From contig NZ_AXAJ01000021.1 of NCBI RefSeq assembly GCF_000472445.1, positions 1-64,000 on the forward strand: a stretch of DNA of 64,000 nucleotides. Reading direction: 5' to 3'. Origin of the DNA: Burkholderia sp. WSM2230. GTDB lineage: Bacteria > Pseudomonadota > Gammaproteobacteria > Burkholderiales > Burkholderiaceae. Shown here piece by piece: positions 17,625 through 26,878 of this stretch. The notes beneath the pieces were generated by a model that saw only the letters and a list, made by a program, of their open reading frames with translations, was not told the DNA's origin and made no database searches. Both the position numbers and the translations under genes were made by a program. Position 1 is the first letter of the stretch; the number at the start of each line of letters is the position of its first letter.

Positions 17625-18518
17625 ATGAAGGTTAAAAAAGCTGCGCTGTTGCTCGCGACTCTCGGACTGTTTACGGTTGGCGCGCACGCGCAAGACGCTG
17701 GCACGCTGAAAAAAATCAAGGACACGGGCGTCATTTCGCTGGGCCATCGCGAATCGTCGATTCCGTTTTCTTACTACGACGACAAGCAGAATGTCATCGG
17801 TTATTCACAGGAATTCGCGCTGAAGGTGGTTGACGCGGTCAAGCAGAAGCTCAACGCGCCGAACCTGAAAGTGAAGCTGATTCCGGTCACGTCGCAAAAC
17901 CGTATTCCGCTCGTGCAGAACGGCACGGTCGACATGGAATGCGGCTCCACCACGAATAACGCGGAGCGCCAGCAACAGGTGGCGTTCTCGAACACGATCT
18001 TCGTGATCGGCACGCGTCTGATGACCAAGAAAGACTCGGGCATCAAGGACTGGGCCGACCTGAAGGGCAAGACGGTCGTCACGACGGCCGGCACCACGTC
18101 TGAGCGCCTGCTTCGCAAGATGAACCAGGACAAGAACATGGGCATGAACATCATCAGCGCGAAGGACCACGGCGAGTCGTTCCTGACGCTGTCCACCGGC
18201 CGCGCCGCTGCGTTCATGATGGACGACGCGCTGCTCGCCGGCGAGCGCGCCAAGTCGAACAATCCGGGCGATTTCGTCATCGTCGGCGCGCCGCAGTCGC
18301 ATGAAGCTTACGGCTGCATGCTGCGCAAGAACGATCCGGAGTTCAAGAAGGTCGTGGACGAAGCAATCGCGAAGGTCGAAACTTCGGGCGAAGCCGACAA
18401 GATCTACAAGAAGTGGTTCGAATCGCCGATCCCGCCGAAGGGCCTGAACCTGAACTTCCCGGAAAGCGACGACATCAAGGCGCTCTTCAAGGGCCCGAAT
18501 GACAAGGCAATCGATTAA
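17625..18518 (+). CDS. gltI: Glutamate/aspartate ABC transporter, periplasmic binding protein
   Basis: 297 residues. A signal peptide (about 22 residues: KVKK, apolar core, cleavage after AHA) directs it to the periplasm, where family members bind glutamate and aspartate. SBP family 3 features include ISLGHRESSIPFSYYD at the mature start, the ligand-contact region MECGSTTNNAERQQ and TAGTTSER. The start is ATG 17625 after AAGGAG, excluding the longer in-frame opening. It is first in gltI-gltJ-gltK-gltL; a terminator-like hairpin follows it and may raise its level over the membrane parts. Confidence 0.95.
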   Translation: MKVKKAALLLATLGLFTVGAHAQDAGTLKKIKDTGVISLGHRESSIPFSYYDDKQNVIGYSQEFALKVVDAVKQKLNAPNLKVKLIPVTSQNRIPLVQNGTVDMECGSTTNNAERQQQVAFSNTIFVIGTRLMTKKDSGIKDWADLKGKTVVTTAGTTSERLLRKMNQDKNMGMNIISAKDHGESFLTLSTGRAAAFMMDDALLAGERAKSNNPGDFVIVGAPQSHEAYGCMLRKNDPEFKKVVDEAIAKVETSGEADKIYKKWFESPIPPKGLNLNFPESDDIKALFKGPNDKAID

Positions 18519-18547
18519 ACCTTAGCTGTTTTTTTGAAATGCTGAAT

Positions 18548-18585
18548 GAAACGGAAGAGGCCGCGCGCTTCTTCCGTTTCTTTTT
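18548..18585 (+). terminator. Terminator-like hairpin between gltI and gltJ (attenuator)
   Basis: GAAACGGAAG (18548-18557) pairs with CTTCCGTTTC (18571-18580) and is followed by TTTTT. It lies inside the operon, 16 bp before the gltJ start, so it probably acts as partial termination or 3'-end protection of the gltI message. Confidence 0.7.
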
Positions 18586-18600
18586 GCTGGAGTCTTGGTC

Positions 18601-19341
18601 ATGTCATATCACTGGAACTGGGGCATTCTGCTGAGTCCCGTCTCCACCGGCGAGCCGACCACTTACCTGGGCTGGCTGCTGTCGGGCTTCTGGGTGACGA
18701 TTACCGTGTCGCTGTCGGCATGGGTGATTGCGCTGATCGTCGGTTCGTTGTTCGGCGTGCTGCGCACGGTGCCGAACAAATGGGCGTCGGGCATCGGCAC
18801 GGTCTACGTCGCGATTTTCCGCAACATTCCGCTTATCGTGCAGTTCTTCATCTGGTATCTGGTGATACCGGAATTGCTGCCGGTGTCTATCGGCACGTGG
18901 TTCAAGCAACTGCCGCCAAGCGCGCAGTTCTTCTCCGCTTCTATCATCTGTCTGGGCCTCTTCACCGCCGCGCGCGTGTGCGAGCAGGTGCGCTCGGGCA
19001 TCAACGCGTTGCCGCGCGGCCAGCGCGCCGCAGGCCTTGCGATGGGCTTCACGCAATGGCAGACGTACCGCTATGTGCTGCTGCCGGTTGCATACCGGAT
19101 CATCGTGCCGCCGCTCACCTCCGAGTTCCTGAACATCTTCAAGAACTCGGCGGTCGCCTCGACCATCGGTCTGCTCGATCTTTCCGCGCAGGCGCGGCAG
19201 CTCGTCGACTACACGTCGCAGACGTATGAGTCGTTCATCGCCGTCACGCTCGCGTACGTGCTGATCAATCTGGTCGTGATGCAACTGATGCGCTGGATCG
19301 AAGCCAAGACCCGGTTGCCCGGCTATATCGGAGGCAAGTGA
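18601..19341 (+). CDS. gltJ: Glutamate/aspartate ABC transporter permease GltJ
   Basis: 246 residues with several membrane helices. One of two inner-membrane permeases of the importer. The HisMQ-type coupling segment is present as EQVRSGINALPRGQRAAGLA (about 135-155), which contacts the ATPase. The ATG at 18601 is chosen because TGGAG lies about ten bases upstream; a TTG two codons earlier is less likely. The stop overlaps the gltK start by one base (TGATG). Confidence 0.95.
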   Translation: MSYHWNWGILLSPVSTGEPTTYLGWLLSGFWVTITVSLSAWVIALIVGSLFGVLRTVPNKWASGIGTVYVAIFRNIPLIVQFFIWYLVIPELLPVSIGTWFKQLPPSAQFFSASIICLGLFTAARVCEQVRSGINALPRGQRAAGLAMGFTQWQTYRYVLLPVAYRIIVPPLTSEFLNIFKNSAVASTIGLLDLSAQARQLVDYTSQTYESFIAVTLAYVLINLVVMQLMRWIEAKTRLPGYIGGK

Positions 19342-20018
19342 TGCACCATTTCGACTGGAGCGGTATTCCGGGCGCACTGCCTACGTTGTGGACCGGCGCC
19401 GTCGTCACCTTCAAGATCACGCTGATCGCGATTGTGATCGGCATTATCTGGGGCACAGTTCTCGCGATGTTGCGGCTGTCGTCGTTCAAGCCTTTCGAGT
19501 GGTTCGCGAAGGGCTACGTGACGATTTTCCGTTCCATCCCGCTGGTGATGGTCCTGCTGTGGTTCTTCCTGATCGTGCCGCAGGTGCTGCAGAACGTGCT
19601 CGGGCTGTCGGCGGATATCGACATTCGTCTCGCGTCGGCGATGGTCGCTTTCTCGCTGTTCGAAGCGGCGTATTACTCGGAGATCATTCGCGCGGGCATT
19701 CAGGCAGTGCCGCGCGGGCAGGTCAACGCGGCGTTCGCGCTCGGCATGGGTTACGGTCAGGCCATGCGCCTGATCGTGTTGCCGCAGGCCTTCCGCGCAA
19801 TGGTGCCCTTGCTGCTCACGCAGGGCATCGTGCTCTTTCAGGATACGTCGCTCGTCTACGTGATCAGCCTCGCCGACTTCTTCCGCACCGCCACTAATAT
19901 TGGCGATCGTGACGGCACGAATGTCGAAATGGTACTGTTCGCGGGCGCGTGTTATTTCGTGATCTGCGTGATTGCGTCGAGCCTCGTCAAAGGTCTTCAG
20001 AAAAAGGTCGCAAGATGA
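19341..20018 (+). CDS. gltK: Glutamate/aspartate ABC transporter permease GltK
   Basis: 225 residues, the second inner-membrane permease. The coupling motif is EIIRAGIQAVPRGQVNAAFALG and the family FRSIPLVMVLLWF segment precedes it. It starts within the gltJ stop and its own stop overlaps the gltL start (ATGA), so the three genes are translationally coupled. Confidence 0.95.
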   Translation: MHHFDWSGIPGALPTLWTGAVVTFKITLIAIVIGIIWGTVLAMLRLSSFKPFEWFAKGYVTIFRSIPLVMVLLWFFLIVPQVLQNVLGLSADIDIRLASAMVAFSLFEAAYYSEIIRAGIQAVPRGQVNAAFALGMGYGQAMRLIVLPQAFRAMVPLLLTQGIVLFQDTSLVYVISLADFFRTATNIGDRDGTNVEMVLFAGACYFVICVIASSLVKGLQKKVAR

Positions 20019-20740
20019 TCTCTATCAAGAATGTTTCGAAGTGGTACGGCCAGTTTCAGGTGCTGACCGACTGCACGACGGAAGTCAAAAAGGGTGAAGT
20101 GGTCGTGGTGTGCGGGCCGTCGGGTTCGGGCAAGTCCACGCTGATCAAGACCGTCAATGGCCTTGAGCCGTTCCAGAAAGGCGAGATCGTCATCAACGGG
20201 CAATCGCTGACGGACAAGAAAACCAATCTGTCGAAGCTGCGCTCGAAGGTCGGCATGGTGTTCCAGCACTTCGAGCTGTTCCCGCATCTGTCGATCGTGC
20301 AGAACCTCACGCTCGCGCAGATCAAGGTGCTCGGCCGCTCGAAGGACGAAGCGGCGGCGAAGGGCCTGAAACTGCTCGATCGCGTCGGCTTGCGCGCGCA
20401 TGCGGACAAGTTTCCGGGGCAATTGTCGGGCGGTCAGCAGCAGCGCGTGGCGATTGCGCGCGCGCTCTCCATGGACCCCATCGCGATGCTGTTCGACGAA
20501 CCCACGTCGGCGCTCGATCCGGAAATGATCAACGAAGTGCTCGACGTGATGGTCGAACTCGCGCAGGAAGGCATGACCATGATGTGCGTGACGCACGAAA
20601 TGGGCTTCGCGAAGAAGGTCGCGCACCGCGTGATTTTCATGGACAAGGGCTTGATCGTCGAAGACGACCGCAAGGAAGACTTCTTCGCCAATCCGAAGTC
20701 CGATCGCGCGAAGGATTTCCTGGCGAAGATCCTGCACTGA
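20015..20740 (+). CDS. gltL: Glutamate/aspartate ABC transporter ATPase GltL
   Basis: 241 residues. Hydrolyses ATP to drive import through GltJK. Walker A is GPSGSGKST, the signature is LSGGQQQRVAIARAL, Walker B is MLFDEPTSALD and the switch histidine lies in VTHEMGF. The start overlaps the gltK stop by four bases. It is the last gene of the operon and is followed by a strong terminator. Confidence 0.97.
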   Translation: MISIKNVSKWYGQFQVLTDCTTEVKKGEVVVVCGPSGSGKSTLIKTVNGLEPFQKGEIVINGQSLTDKKTNLSKLRSKVGMVFQHFELFPHLSIVQNLTLAQIKVLGRSKDEAAAKGLKLLDRVGLRAHADKFPGQLSGGQQQRVAIARALSMDPIAMLFDEPTSALDPEMINEVLDVMVELAQEGMTMMCVTHEMGFAKKVAHRVIFMDKGLIVEDDRKEDFFANPKSDRAKDFLAKILH

Positions 20741-20791
20741 GGTCGCGACTGCCGCTGCCGCATGTTGTGCGCGGTGGCTGGCGCGTCAGAC

Positions 20792-20825
20792 AAAAAAGCC
20801 GCTCGAAAGAGCGGCTTTTTTTGCT
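20792..20825. terminator. Bidirectional terminator after gltL
   Basis: AAAAAAGCCGCTC (20792-20804) and GAGCGGCTTTTTT (20809-20821) around GAAA, between convergent gltL and the amidotransferase gene. A very stable stem with A/T runs on both sides. Confidence 0.9.
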
Positions 20826-20862
20826 TTCGGCTAGTCACGCGTCGTTGCGGCCGCGACGTGCT

Positions 20863-21801
20863 TCACGACTCGAACGCCGCCGTGTCGTCCGCTGCTTCGA
20901 GATCGACTTCGAGCTCCGCAACAGCGGGTGCGGCCGACGCCGAAGCTGCAATCGTGCTCGCCGAAGCAGACGCATCCAGAGCCGGATTGCGCAACTTTTC
21001 GAGCACTGAGGCCGGCACCGGCACATTGACACGGCCAATCACGTCGCCGTGCTGGAACATCAGCAGATCGCCGGGCGCAAACGCGGTCCACACTTCGTTG
21101 TCGGTGAGCGGCTGCGTTGCGATCACCGCGACGCGATCCTCGGGCGTCGTGTACTTGGCGAAGTCGATCGAGACGTCGGCATCGACAAGATGCGCGGTCG
21201 AAAAGGGCCAGCGCCGCACGATGTAATGCAGATGCGTCGAGCAATGCGCGAACAGAGCCTGGCCATTCGACATGAGGAAATTGAACACGCCGAACTTCGT
21301 GATCTCGCGCGTGAGCGTTTCGAGCGCGGCGAACAGTTCGTTGAGCGGCGGTTGTTGCGCGCCGGGAAAAGCTTTGCGCAAACCTTCGAGCAGCGCGCAA
21401 AAAGCGAGTTCGCTGTCGGTTGTGCCAACCGGCTGATAGACGCCCGAGAGCACCGGCGAATAGTCTTTCAGGTCGCCGTTGTGCGCGAAGATCCAGTGCC
21501 GCCCCCAAAGTTCGCGCATGAACGGGTGGCAGTTTTCCAGCAGAATGTGTCCTTGCGTCGCCTTACGGATATGCGCGATGGTGTTCTTCGATTTGATCGG
21601 ATAGCGCTTGACCATTTCCGCGATCGGCGAGGTCGCCGACGATTGATGGTCGATGAACAGGCGGCACGCTTTGTCTTCGAAGAAGGCGATGCCCCAGCCG
21701 TCGGCATGGTGATCGGTGACGCCGCCGCGCGCCGCAAAGCCGGTGAACGAGAACGTGACGTCCGTCGGCGCGGCGCAGTTCATTCCTAGAAGTTGGCACA
21801 T
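20863..21801 (-). CDS. Class II glutamine amidotransferase (YafJ-like)
   Basis: 312 residues. The N-terminal nucleophile Cys2 (MCQLLGMN) and the GATase II features DHHADGWGIAF, AHIRKAT and FAHNGDL mark the Ntn-hydrolase fold. No synthase or sugar isomerase domain follows, as in stand-alone YafJ proteins, whose substrate is uncertain. The last ~40 residues are Ala/Ser/Glu-rich and look disordered. The cytosolic role is likely glutamine amidohydrolysis; the acceptor is unknown. Confidence 0.85.
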   Translation of the reverse strand: MCQLLGMNCAAPTDVTFSFTGFAARGGVTDHHADGWGIAFFEDKACRLFIDHQSSATSPIAEMVKRYPIKSKNTIAHIRKATQGHILLENCHPFMRELWGRHWIFAHNGDLKDYSPVLSGVYQPVGTTDSELAFCALLEGLRKAFPGAQQPPLNELFAALETLTREITKFGVFNFLMSNGQALFAHCSTHLHYIVRRWPFSTAHLVDADVSIDFAKYTTPEDRVAVIATQPLTDNEVWTAFAPGDLLMFQHGDVIGRVNVPVPASVLEKLRNPALDASASASTIAASASAAPAVAELEVDLEAADDTAAFES

Positions 21802-21984
21802 GTTGCGGGTAAGCCTGTGAACGGGGCGAGCCGTTACAATGATGATTTTCCAAGCATATCACCGAGCCAGAAGCGCCAAATAGCGAAATTGACGTGTATT
21901 CAGGCCGCAACACAACGGTTTGAACTCATCGTCGGCGCTTTGCCCGCATTGTTCATTCGCCGCAGTTTCCGTTCCCCTCTCGCC

Positions 21985-23055
21985 ATGACCGCTCCCAACG
22001 CTTCCACCGACTCCCGCGACTCCATCACGCTAGCCCGCCCGGACGACTGGCACCTGCACGTGCGCGACGGCGCCATGCTGGCGGCGGTGTTGCCGGATAC
22101 CGCGCGCCAGTTCGGCCGCGCGATCATCATGCCGAACCTGAAACCGCCCGTCACGACTACGGCGATGGCGCAGGCGTACCGCGAGCGGATTGTCGCCGCC
22201 ATCCCGGCGGGCGCGAAATTCGAGCCGCTGATGACGCTGTATCTGACCGACAACACGCCGCCCGACGAGATTCGCCGCGCGCGCGAAAGCGGCTTCGTGC
22301 ACGGCGTCAAACTTTATCCGGCCGGCGCGACGACGAACTCGGACGCGGGCGTGACCGACATCACGAAGTGCGCGAAAACGCTCGAAGCCATGCAGGAAAC
22401 CGGCATGCCGCTGCTCGTGCACGGCGAGGTGACGGATTCGTCGATTGACCTGTTCGACCGCGAGAAGGTGTTCATCGACCGGGTCATGACGCCGCTGCGC
22501 CGCGACTTTCCGGCGCTCAAAGTGGTGTTCGAGCACATCACCACGAAAGACGCGGTCGACTACATCCGCGAAGCCGGCGCGTCGCCCGACCTGCTGGGCG
22601 CAACGATTACCGCGCACCATCTGCTGTACAACCGCAATGCGATTTTCCAGGGCGGCATTCGCCCGCATTACTACTGCCTGCCCGTGCTGAAGCGCGAGAC
22701 GCATCGCGTGGCGCTCGTCGAAGCCGCGACATCGGGCAATCCGCGCTACTTCCTCGGCACAGACAGCGCGCCGCATCCGAAGGGTCTGAAGGAGCACGCG
22801 TGCGGCTGCGCGGGCTGCTATACGGCGCTGCACGCGCTTGAGTTGTACACCGAGGCTTTCGACAAAGCCGGTGCGCTCGACAAGCTCGAAGCCTTCGCGA
22901 GTTTCCACGGCGCGGATTTCTACGGTCTGCCGCGCAATGCCGAGAAAGTCACGCTGCGTCGCGAGGAATGGACGCTGCCGGCGGAGTTGCCGGTCGGCGA
23001 TACGCCGGTGGTGCCGCTGCGCGGCGGCGAGTCGATTGGTTGGCGCCTGGTTTGA
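21985..23055 (+). CDS. pyrC: Dihydroorotase (PyrC), class II
   Basis: 356 residues from ATG 21985; an in-frame opening further upstream crosses the divergent gene start and is rejected. Cyclises carbamoyl-aspartate to dihydroorotate in pyrimidine synthesis. DDWHLHVRDG supplies two zinc histidines, HGVKLYPAGATTNS the carboxylated lysine, and FEHITT and TITAHHLLYNRN further ligands. DSAPHPKGLKE carries the catalytic Asp. The neighbouring DUF3025 gene begins 13 bp later and is probably co-transcribed. Confidence 0.96.
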   Translation: MTAPNASTDSRDSITLARPDDWHLHVRDGAMLAAVLPDTARQFGRAIIMPNLKPPVTTTAMAQAYRERIVAAIPAGAKFEPLMTLYLTDNTPPDEIRRARESGFVHGVKLYPAGATTNSDAGVTDITKCAKTLEAMQETGMPLLVHGEVTDSSIDLFDREKVFIDRVMTPLRRDFPALKVVFEHITTKDAVDYIREAGASPDLLGATITAHHLLYNRNAIFQGGIRPHYYCLPVLKRETHRVALVEAATSGNPRYFLGTDSAPHPKGLKEHACGCAGCYTALHALELYTEAFDKAGALDKLEAFASFHGADFYGLPRNAEKVTLRREEWTLPAELPVGDTPVVPLRGGESIGWRLV

Positions 23056-24074
23056 GGCGTGCCTGAGATGCCGGAGCGTGAGGCCGGGCCGGGGAGTGTG
23101 TGCGATTCCGTGCGCGAAACAGTGCGCAAAAGCGCGTCACAAACCGCGCTTGAAACCGCGAGCGAGCCTGTAAACAATTCCGTGCGTGACACGCCGGGCG
23201 GGCAGGGCGCGAGCGCCGCAACGTCCGGCAGCAGCGGAACCCGGCCACTCCCGGCGCCTTCGCCGGACGCGCCGTCCGGCTTTGCCGCGATCGACTGGTC
23301 GAAGCCGTGGTTCGGGCAGTTCGCCGCGCGCGGCCAGCGCTGGCAGCGCGCCGCGCTCACGAGCTACGCGGCGCTGCTCGCCGAAATGAACGCGGACGCC
23401 GCAGAGACACGCCAGGTGACGGGCCGCGGCCAGCGGCTCGCCTTCATAGCGCAGGACGACTTGCCGCCTGGCGCCGCGTATGAGGCGCACATTGCGTCCA
23501 CCGGCTGCGTGCCGACGCGGCACAATCTGCACGACTTCTTCAACGCGTCGATGTGGTTTGCATTTCCGCGCATCAAGGCGGCGCTCAACGCGCGGCAGTC
23601 GGCGGCCATCGACCTGCTGGGCGTCGGCCCGACGCGCGGCGGCGTGAGGGACGCGCTGACTTTGTTCGACGAAAACGCGCTGTTGTTCGCGTGCGCCGAC
23701 CCGGCGCTGAGCGCCGCGCTGCGCGGCTTCGACTGGCGCACCCTACTGGTGGAACGGCGCAACGCGTGGGGCGCGAGTTGCGAAGTACGCTGCTTCGGCC
23801 ACGCGCTGCTGGAGAAACTCATCGCGCCATTCAAGGCCTGCACGGGGCACGCGTGGATCGTCGACGTGCCGCCCGCTTACTTCGAATGGGACGCCGCGTC
23901 GCGCGACGCATGGCTCGACGAGGCCGTCAGCGCGGCTTTGCTGAGCACCGAAGCGCTCACGAGCCGGCTGTTCGCGCCGCTTCCGGTGCTGGGCATCCCC
24001 GGCTGGTGGCCGGAGAACGAGGAGCCCGCCTTCTACGACGACACGTCGGTGTTTCGCGCCGGCCGGCGCGCAGA

Positions 24075-24083
24075 TGGTAAAAT
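24075..24083 (+). promoter_or_regulatory. Extended -10 of the rnpB promoter
   Basis: TGGTAAAAT is an extended -10 element (TGN plus TAAAAT) ending seven to eight bases before the predicted 5' end of RNase P RNA. It lies inside the DUF3025 reading frame. No good -35 is visible, which fits an extended -10 promoter. Confidence 0.55.
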
Positions 24084-24090
24084 CGGCGGC

Positions 24091-24513
<423 letters not shown>

Positions 24514-24524
24514 CCACCTCATAA

Positions 24525-24559
24525 AAAATGCCGGCGTCTTTTGGCCGCCGGCATTTTCA
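24525..24559 (+). terminator. Terminator of rnpB
   Basis: AAAATGCCGGCG (24525-24536) pairs perfectly with CGCCGGCATTTT (24546-24557), starting 12 bases after the RNA 3' end. Confidence 0.85.
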
Positions 24560-24642
24560 TTGGTGCAACCGGAGGGCCGGTGAGCTCTGGCTTGCGAGCG
24601 GCGCCTTGCAGACCGCCACGCTCCATGCCCGCTGCGCGGCGC

Positions 24643-25065
24643 TCAGTTCGCCACGATATCAAACGAATGCGTCAGTTCCGCCGTCTTCGCGATCATGATC
24701 GACGCCGAGCAGTATTTGTCGTGCGACAGGTTGATCGCCCGCTCCACGGTCGCCGGATTCAGATTCTTGCCCGTCACGGTGAAATGGAAATGGATTTTCG
24801 TGAACACTTTCGGGTCTTCGCTGGCTCGCTCGGCCTTCAGCGTGACAGAGCAACCGGCGATTTCCTGGCGGCTTTTCTTCAGGATCATCACGACGTCGTA
24901 GGCGGTGCAGCCGCCTGTGCCTAGCAAGACCATTTCCATTGGACGCGGCGCGAGATTGCGGCCGCCGCCTTCCGGCGCGCCGTCCATCGCAACCAGGTGG
25001 CCGCTGCCCGTCTCGGCCGCGAACGCCATCCCGTCTTGTCCCATCCAGCTTACTTTGCATTCCAT
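24643..25065 (-). CDS. OsmC-like protein (YhfA type)
   Basis: 140 residues. The ATG at 25065 is preferred because GGAG lies 7 bases upstream; a GTG four codons earlier is the alternative. The OsmC/Ohr fold carries two conserved cysteines, here in GTGGCTAYD and DKYCSAS. OsmC/Ohr proteins are thiol peroxidases; the YhfA subgroup is poorly characterised, so peroxide detoxification is an inference. It is convergent to rnpB. Confidence 0.85.
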   Translation of the reverse strand: MECKVSWMGQDGMAFAAETGSGHLVAMDGAPEGGGRNLAPRPMEMVLLGTGGCTAYDVVMILKKSRQEIAGCSVTLKAERASEDPKVFTKIHFHFTVTGKNLNPATVERAINLSHDKYCSASIMIAKTAELTHSFDIVAN

Positions 25066-25359
25066 GCTGTGCTCCACCGCGCTTCGCTATGTCGAGACGG
25101 CATTGTAGCCCGGCCTCTCAGTGTCCGCCCGGGGCGACTTCCGTGCGAAATTATGCACAATCGCAGCTTGCTTGTTGCGGCGCGGCATGGTCGGCTAGTG
25201 CTCGGGCACGGCGAGCATTTAGGAGTCTTACTCTGGATCCCGCCCTCGGCGCGGCGCGGTGACGGGCCGGACCGATTGATCTGCGGGCGTCGCGGGTAAC
25301 CATCTTGATTCGCTGGTCGAATCCACATTATGAAATGCGATTTCGCGATGCAAATGTTC
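25066..25359. other. Intergenic region upstream of the OsmC gene
   Basis: No gene supported. It should contain the promoter of the OsmC-like gene on the minus strand. Short open frames here are GC-rich noise. Confidence 0.4.
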
Positions 25360-25388
25360 TTGCGTTGCACAAGAATGCTTCATATAAT
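25360..25388 (+). promoter_or_regulatory. Strong sigma-70 promoter of a putative small RNA
   Basis: TTGCGT (25360-25365), a 17-bp spacer, and a perfect TATAAT (25383-25388). The predicted start is about 25395, roughly 90 bases before a strong terminator, with no protein gene between. Confidence 0.75.
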
Positions 25389-25394
25389 TGACCC

Positions 25395-25485
25395 ATCGGT
25401 TGCAGCAGTGCGCAACCTCCGCTGTCTCCTCCACCTCCTCCTTTGGTGGATTAAACCCGAACCACTTGTGTTCGGGTTTTTTTTC
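25395..25485 (+). ncRNA. Putative small RNA with anti-Shine-Dalgarno hairpin loop
   Basis: The ~90-nt transcript is bounded by a consensus promoter and a rho-independent terminator. Hairpin 1: GGTTGC (25398-25403) with GCAACC (25412-25417). Hairpin 2: TCCACC (25430-25435) with GGTGGA (25445-25450), displaying TCCTCCTTT in its loop, complementary to AGGAGG. Hairpin 3 is the terminator. A further CTCCTCC stretch lies just before hairpin 2. No open frame with a start is apparent. A C/U-rich loop of this kind is known for regulatory RNAs that bind ribosome binding sites. I recall an Rfam family named Betaproteobacteria toxic small RNA that might match, but cannot verify it. Confidence 0.65.
25453..25485 (+). 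terminator. Terminator of the putative small RNA
   Basis: AAACCCGAAC (25453-25462) pairs with GTTCGGGTTT (25470-25479) and runs into a T tract of at least eight bases counting the stem end. Confidence 0.9.
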
Positions 25486-25558
25486 GCCCCATTGCGCGTT
25501 GGTTGCCACGCTCCGCGAGGCGCGCCTCAGGCAGATTTTGCGTGAAGTCCCGTACATT

Positions 25559-25588
25559 TTGACTTGACGTCACAAATTCCTTTATAAT
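25559..25588 (+). promoter_or_regulatory. rplM promoter
   Basis: TTGACT (25559-25564), 18-bp spacer, TATAAT (25583-25588). Near-consensus, as expected for a ribosomal protein operon. It implies a leader of about 114 nt before rplM. Confidence 0.75.
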
Positions 25589-25708
25589 TCAGGGCTTTTC
25601 CGCATCCGCGCCCGCGGAGGAAGAACAGGGAGAGCCTGCACGCGCCTCGATGCGCACACTACAAGCAGGAAAAAACACATTGGGCGCAGCAATTTTTTTG
25701 GATCGATC

Positions 25709-26137
25709 ATGAAGACGTTTTCCGCAAAAGCCCATGAGGTGGCGCGCGAATGGTACGTGATTGACGCGACGGATAAGGTTCTCGGGCGTGTCGCCAGCGA
25801 AGTGGCACACCGTCTTCGCGGCAAGCACAAGCCTGAATTCACTCCGCACGTCGACACCGGTGATTTCATCATCGTTATCAACGCCGGCAAGCTGAAGGTC
25901 ACGGGCAACAAGACTACTGACAAGAAGTACTACCGTCACTCGGGCTACCCGGGCGGTATCTACGAAACGACGTTCGGCAAGATGCAGGAACGCTTCCCGG
26001 GCCGCGCGCTCGAGAAGGCGGTCAAAGGCATGCTGCCGAAGGGCCCACTCGGCTACGCGATGATCAAGAAGCTGAAGGTCTACGCTGACGCAACGCATCC
26101 GCATTCGGCGCAACAGCCGAAGGCGCTCGAGATCTAA
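25709..26137 (+). CDS. rplM: 50S ribosomal protein L13
   Basis: 142 residues, full length. An early-assembly protein of the large subunit. Typical segments are KTFSAKAHEVAREWYVIDA at the start, GRVASEVAHRLRGKHKPEFTPH, and the YRHSGYPGG motif. The ATG at 25709 follows GGATCG. It is followed 11 bp later by rpsI, the conserved L13-S9 pair. Confidence 0.98.
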   Translation: MKTFSAKAHEVAREWYVIDATDKVLGRVASEVAHRLRGKHKPEFTPHVDTGDFIIVINAGKLKVTGNKTTDKKYYRHSGYPGGIYETTFGKMQERFPGRALEKAVKGMLPKGPLGYAMIKKLKVYADATHPHSAQQPKALEI

Positions 26138-26148
26138 GGGGAGCCCAC

Positions 26149-26541
26149 ATGATCGGTAACTGGAATTACGGCACGGGCCGCCGCAAGAGCGCCGTCGCAC
26201 GCGTGTTCATCAAGGCAGGCAAGGGCGACATCGTTGTGAACGGCAAGCCTATCGCCGATTACTTCTCGCGCGAAACGTCGCTGATGATCGTGCGTCAGCC
26301 GCTGGAACTCACGAACCACGCTGCCACGTTCGACATCAAGGTCAACGTGACGGGTGGCGGTGAAACGGGCCAAGCCGGTGCGGTTCGCCACGGCATTACC
26401 CGCGCGCTCATGGACTACGACGCAACGCTGAAGCCGGAACTGTCGAAGGCTGGCTTCGTTACGCGTGACGCTCGTGAAGTCGAACGTAAGAAGGTCGGCT
26501 TCCACAAGGCACGTCGCCGGAAGCAATTCTCGAAGCGTTAA
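26149..26541 (+). CDS. rpsI: 30S ribosomal protein S9
   Basis: 130 residues. Typical N-terminal GTGRRKSAVARVFIKAG and the C-terminal basic tail KKVGFHKARRRKQFSKR, whose final Lys-Arg reaches the P site in ribosome structures. The ribosome binding site is AAGGGGAG. It is the second gene of the rplM-rpsI operon, closed by the terminator at 26582. Confidence 0.98.
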   Translation: MIGNWNYGTGRRKSAVARVFIKAGKGDIVVNGKPIADYFSRETSLMIVRQPLELTNHAATFDIKVNVTGGGETGQAGAVRHGITRALMDYDATLKPELSKAGFVTRDAREVERKKVGFHKARRRKQFSKR

Positions 26542-26581
26542 TTCGTTTCGGGTGCGAACCGGCTCTTGGCCGGAACGCAGC

Positions 26582-26617
26582 AAAAGCCGCCAACGCTGTC
26601 GCGAAGGCGGCTTTTTT
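26582..26617 (+). terminator. Terminator after rpsI
   Basis: AAAAGCCGCC (26582-26591) pairs with GGCGGCTTTT (26606-26615), followed by further T. Confidence 0.85.
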
Positions 26618-26878
26618 ATTTTCCGCGGTAACGGGCGGATGCTGACGCCGATCCGGCGTCCTGGACGTCGCCGTACCCAACCGTCGACGCAGCCATACTC
26701 CATCGAGCAGCGAATTCGACGCCACCGAGCGCCGTTTCTGGATAAACCCACCGCGCGAACGCCCGCGCGCTCCTGCCGTCAAACCGGATTCCTGTAAGAA
26801 CCCATTGATTCTGTGGGCTTCGGCACGATATTGAGATCAGCCCTACAATAGCGGTGAGAAGCTTTCTGGAGAGTTCGA
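26618..26878. other. Intergenic region before erpA
   Basis: No gene seen. The erpA promoter should lie here: a TACAAT at 26844-26849 could be its -10, but no convincing -35 accompanies it. Confidence 0.35.

Noticed and set aside
25564..25588. TTGACG as -35 of rplM
   Set aside because: Only 13 bp from the -10; TTGACT at 25559 gives 18 bp.
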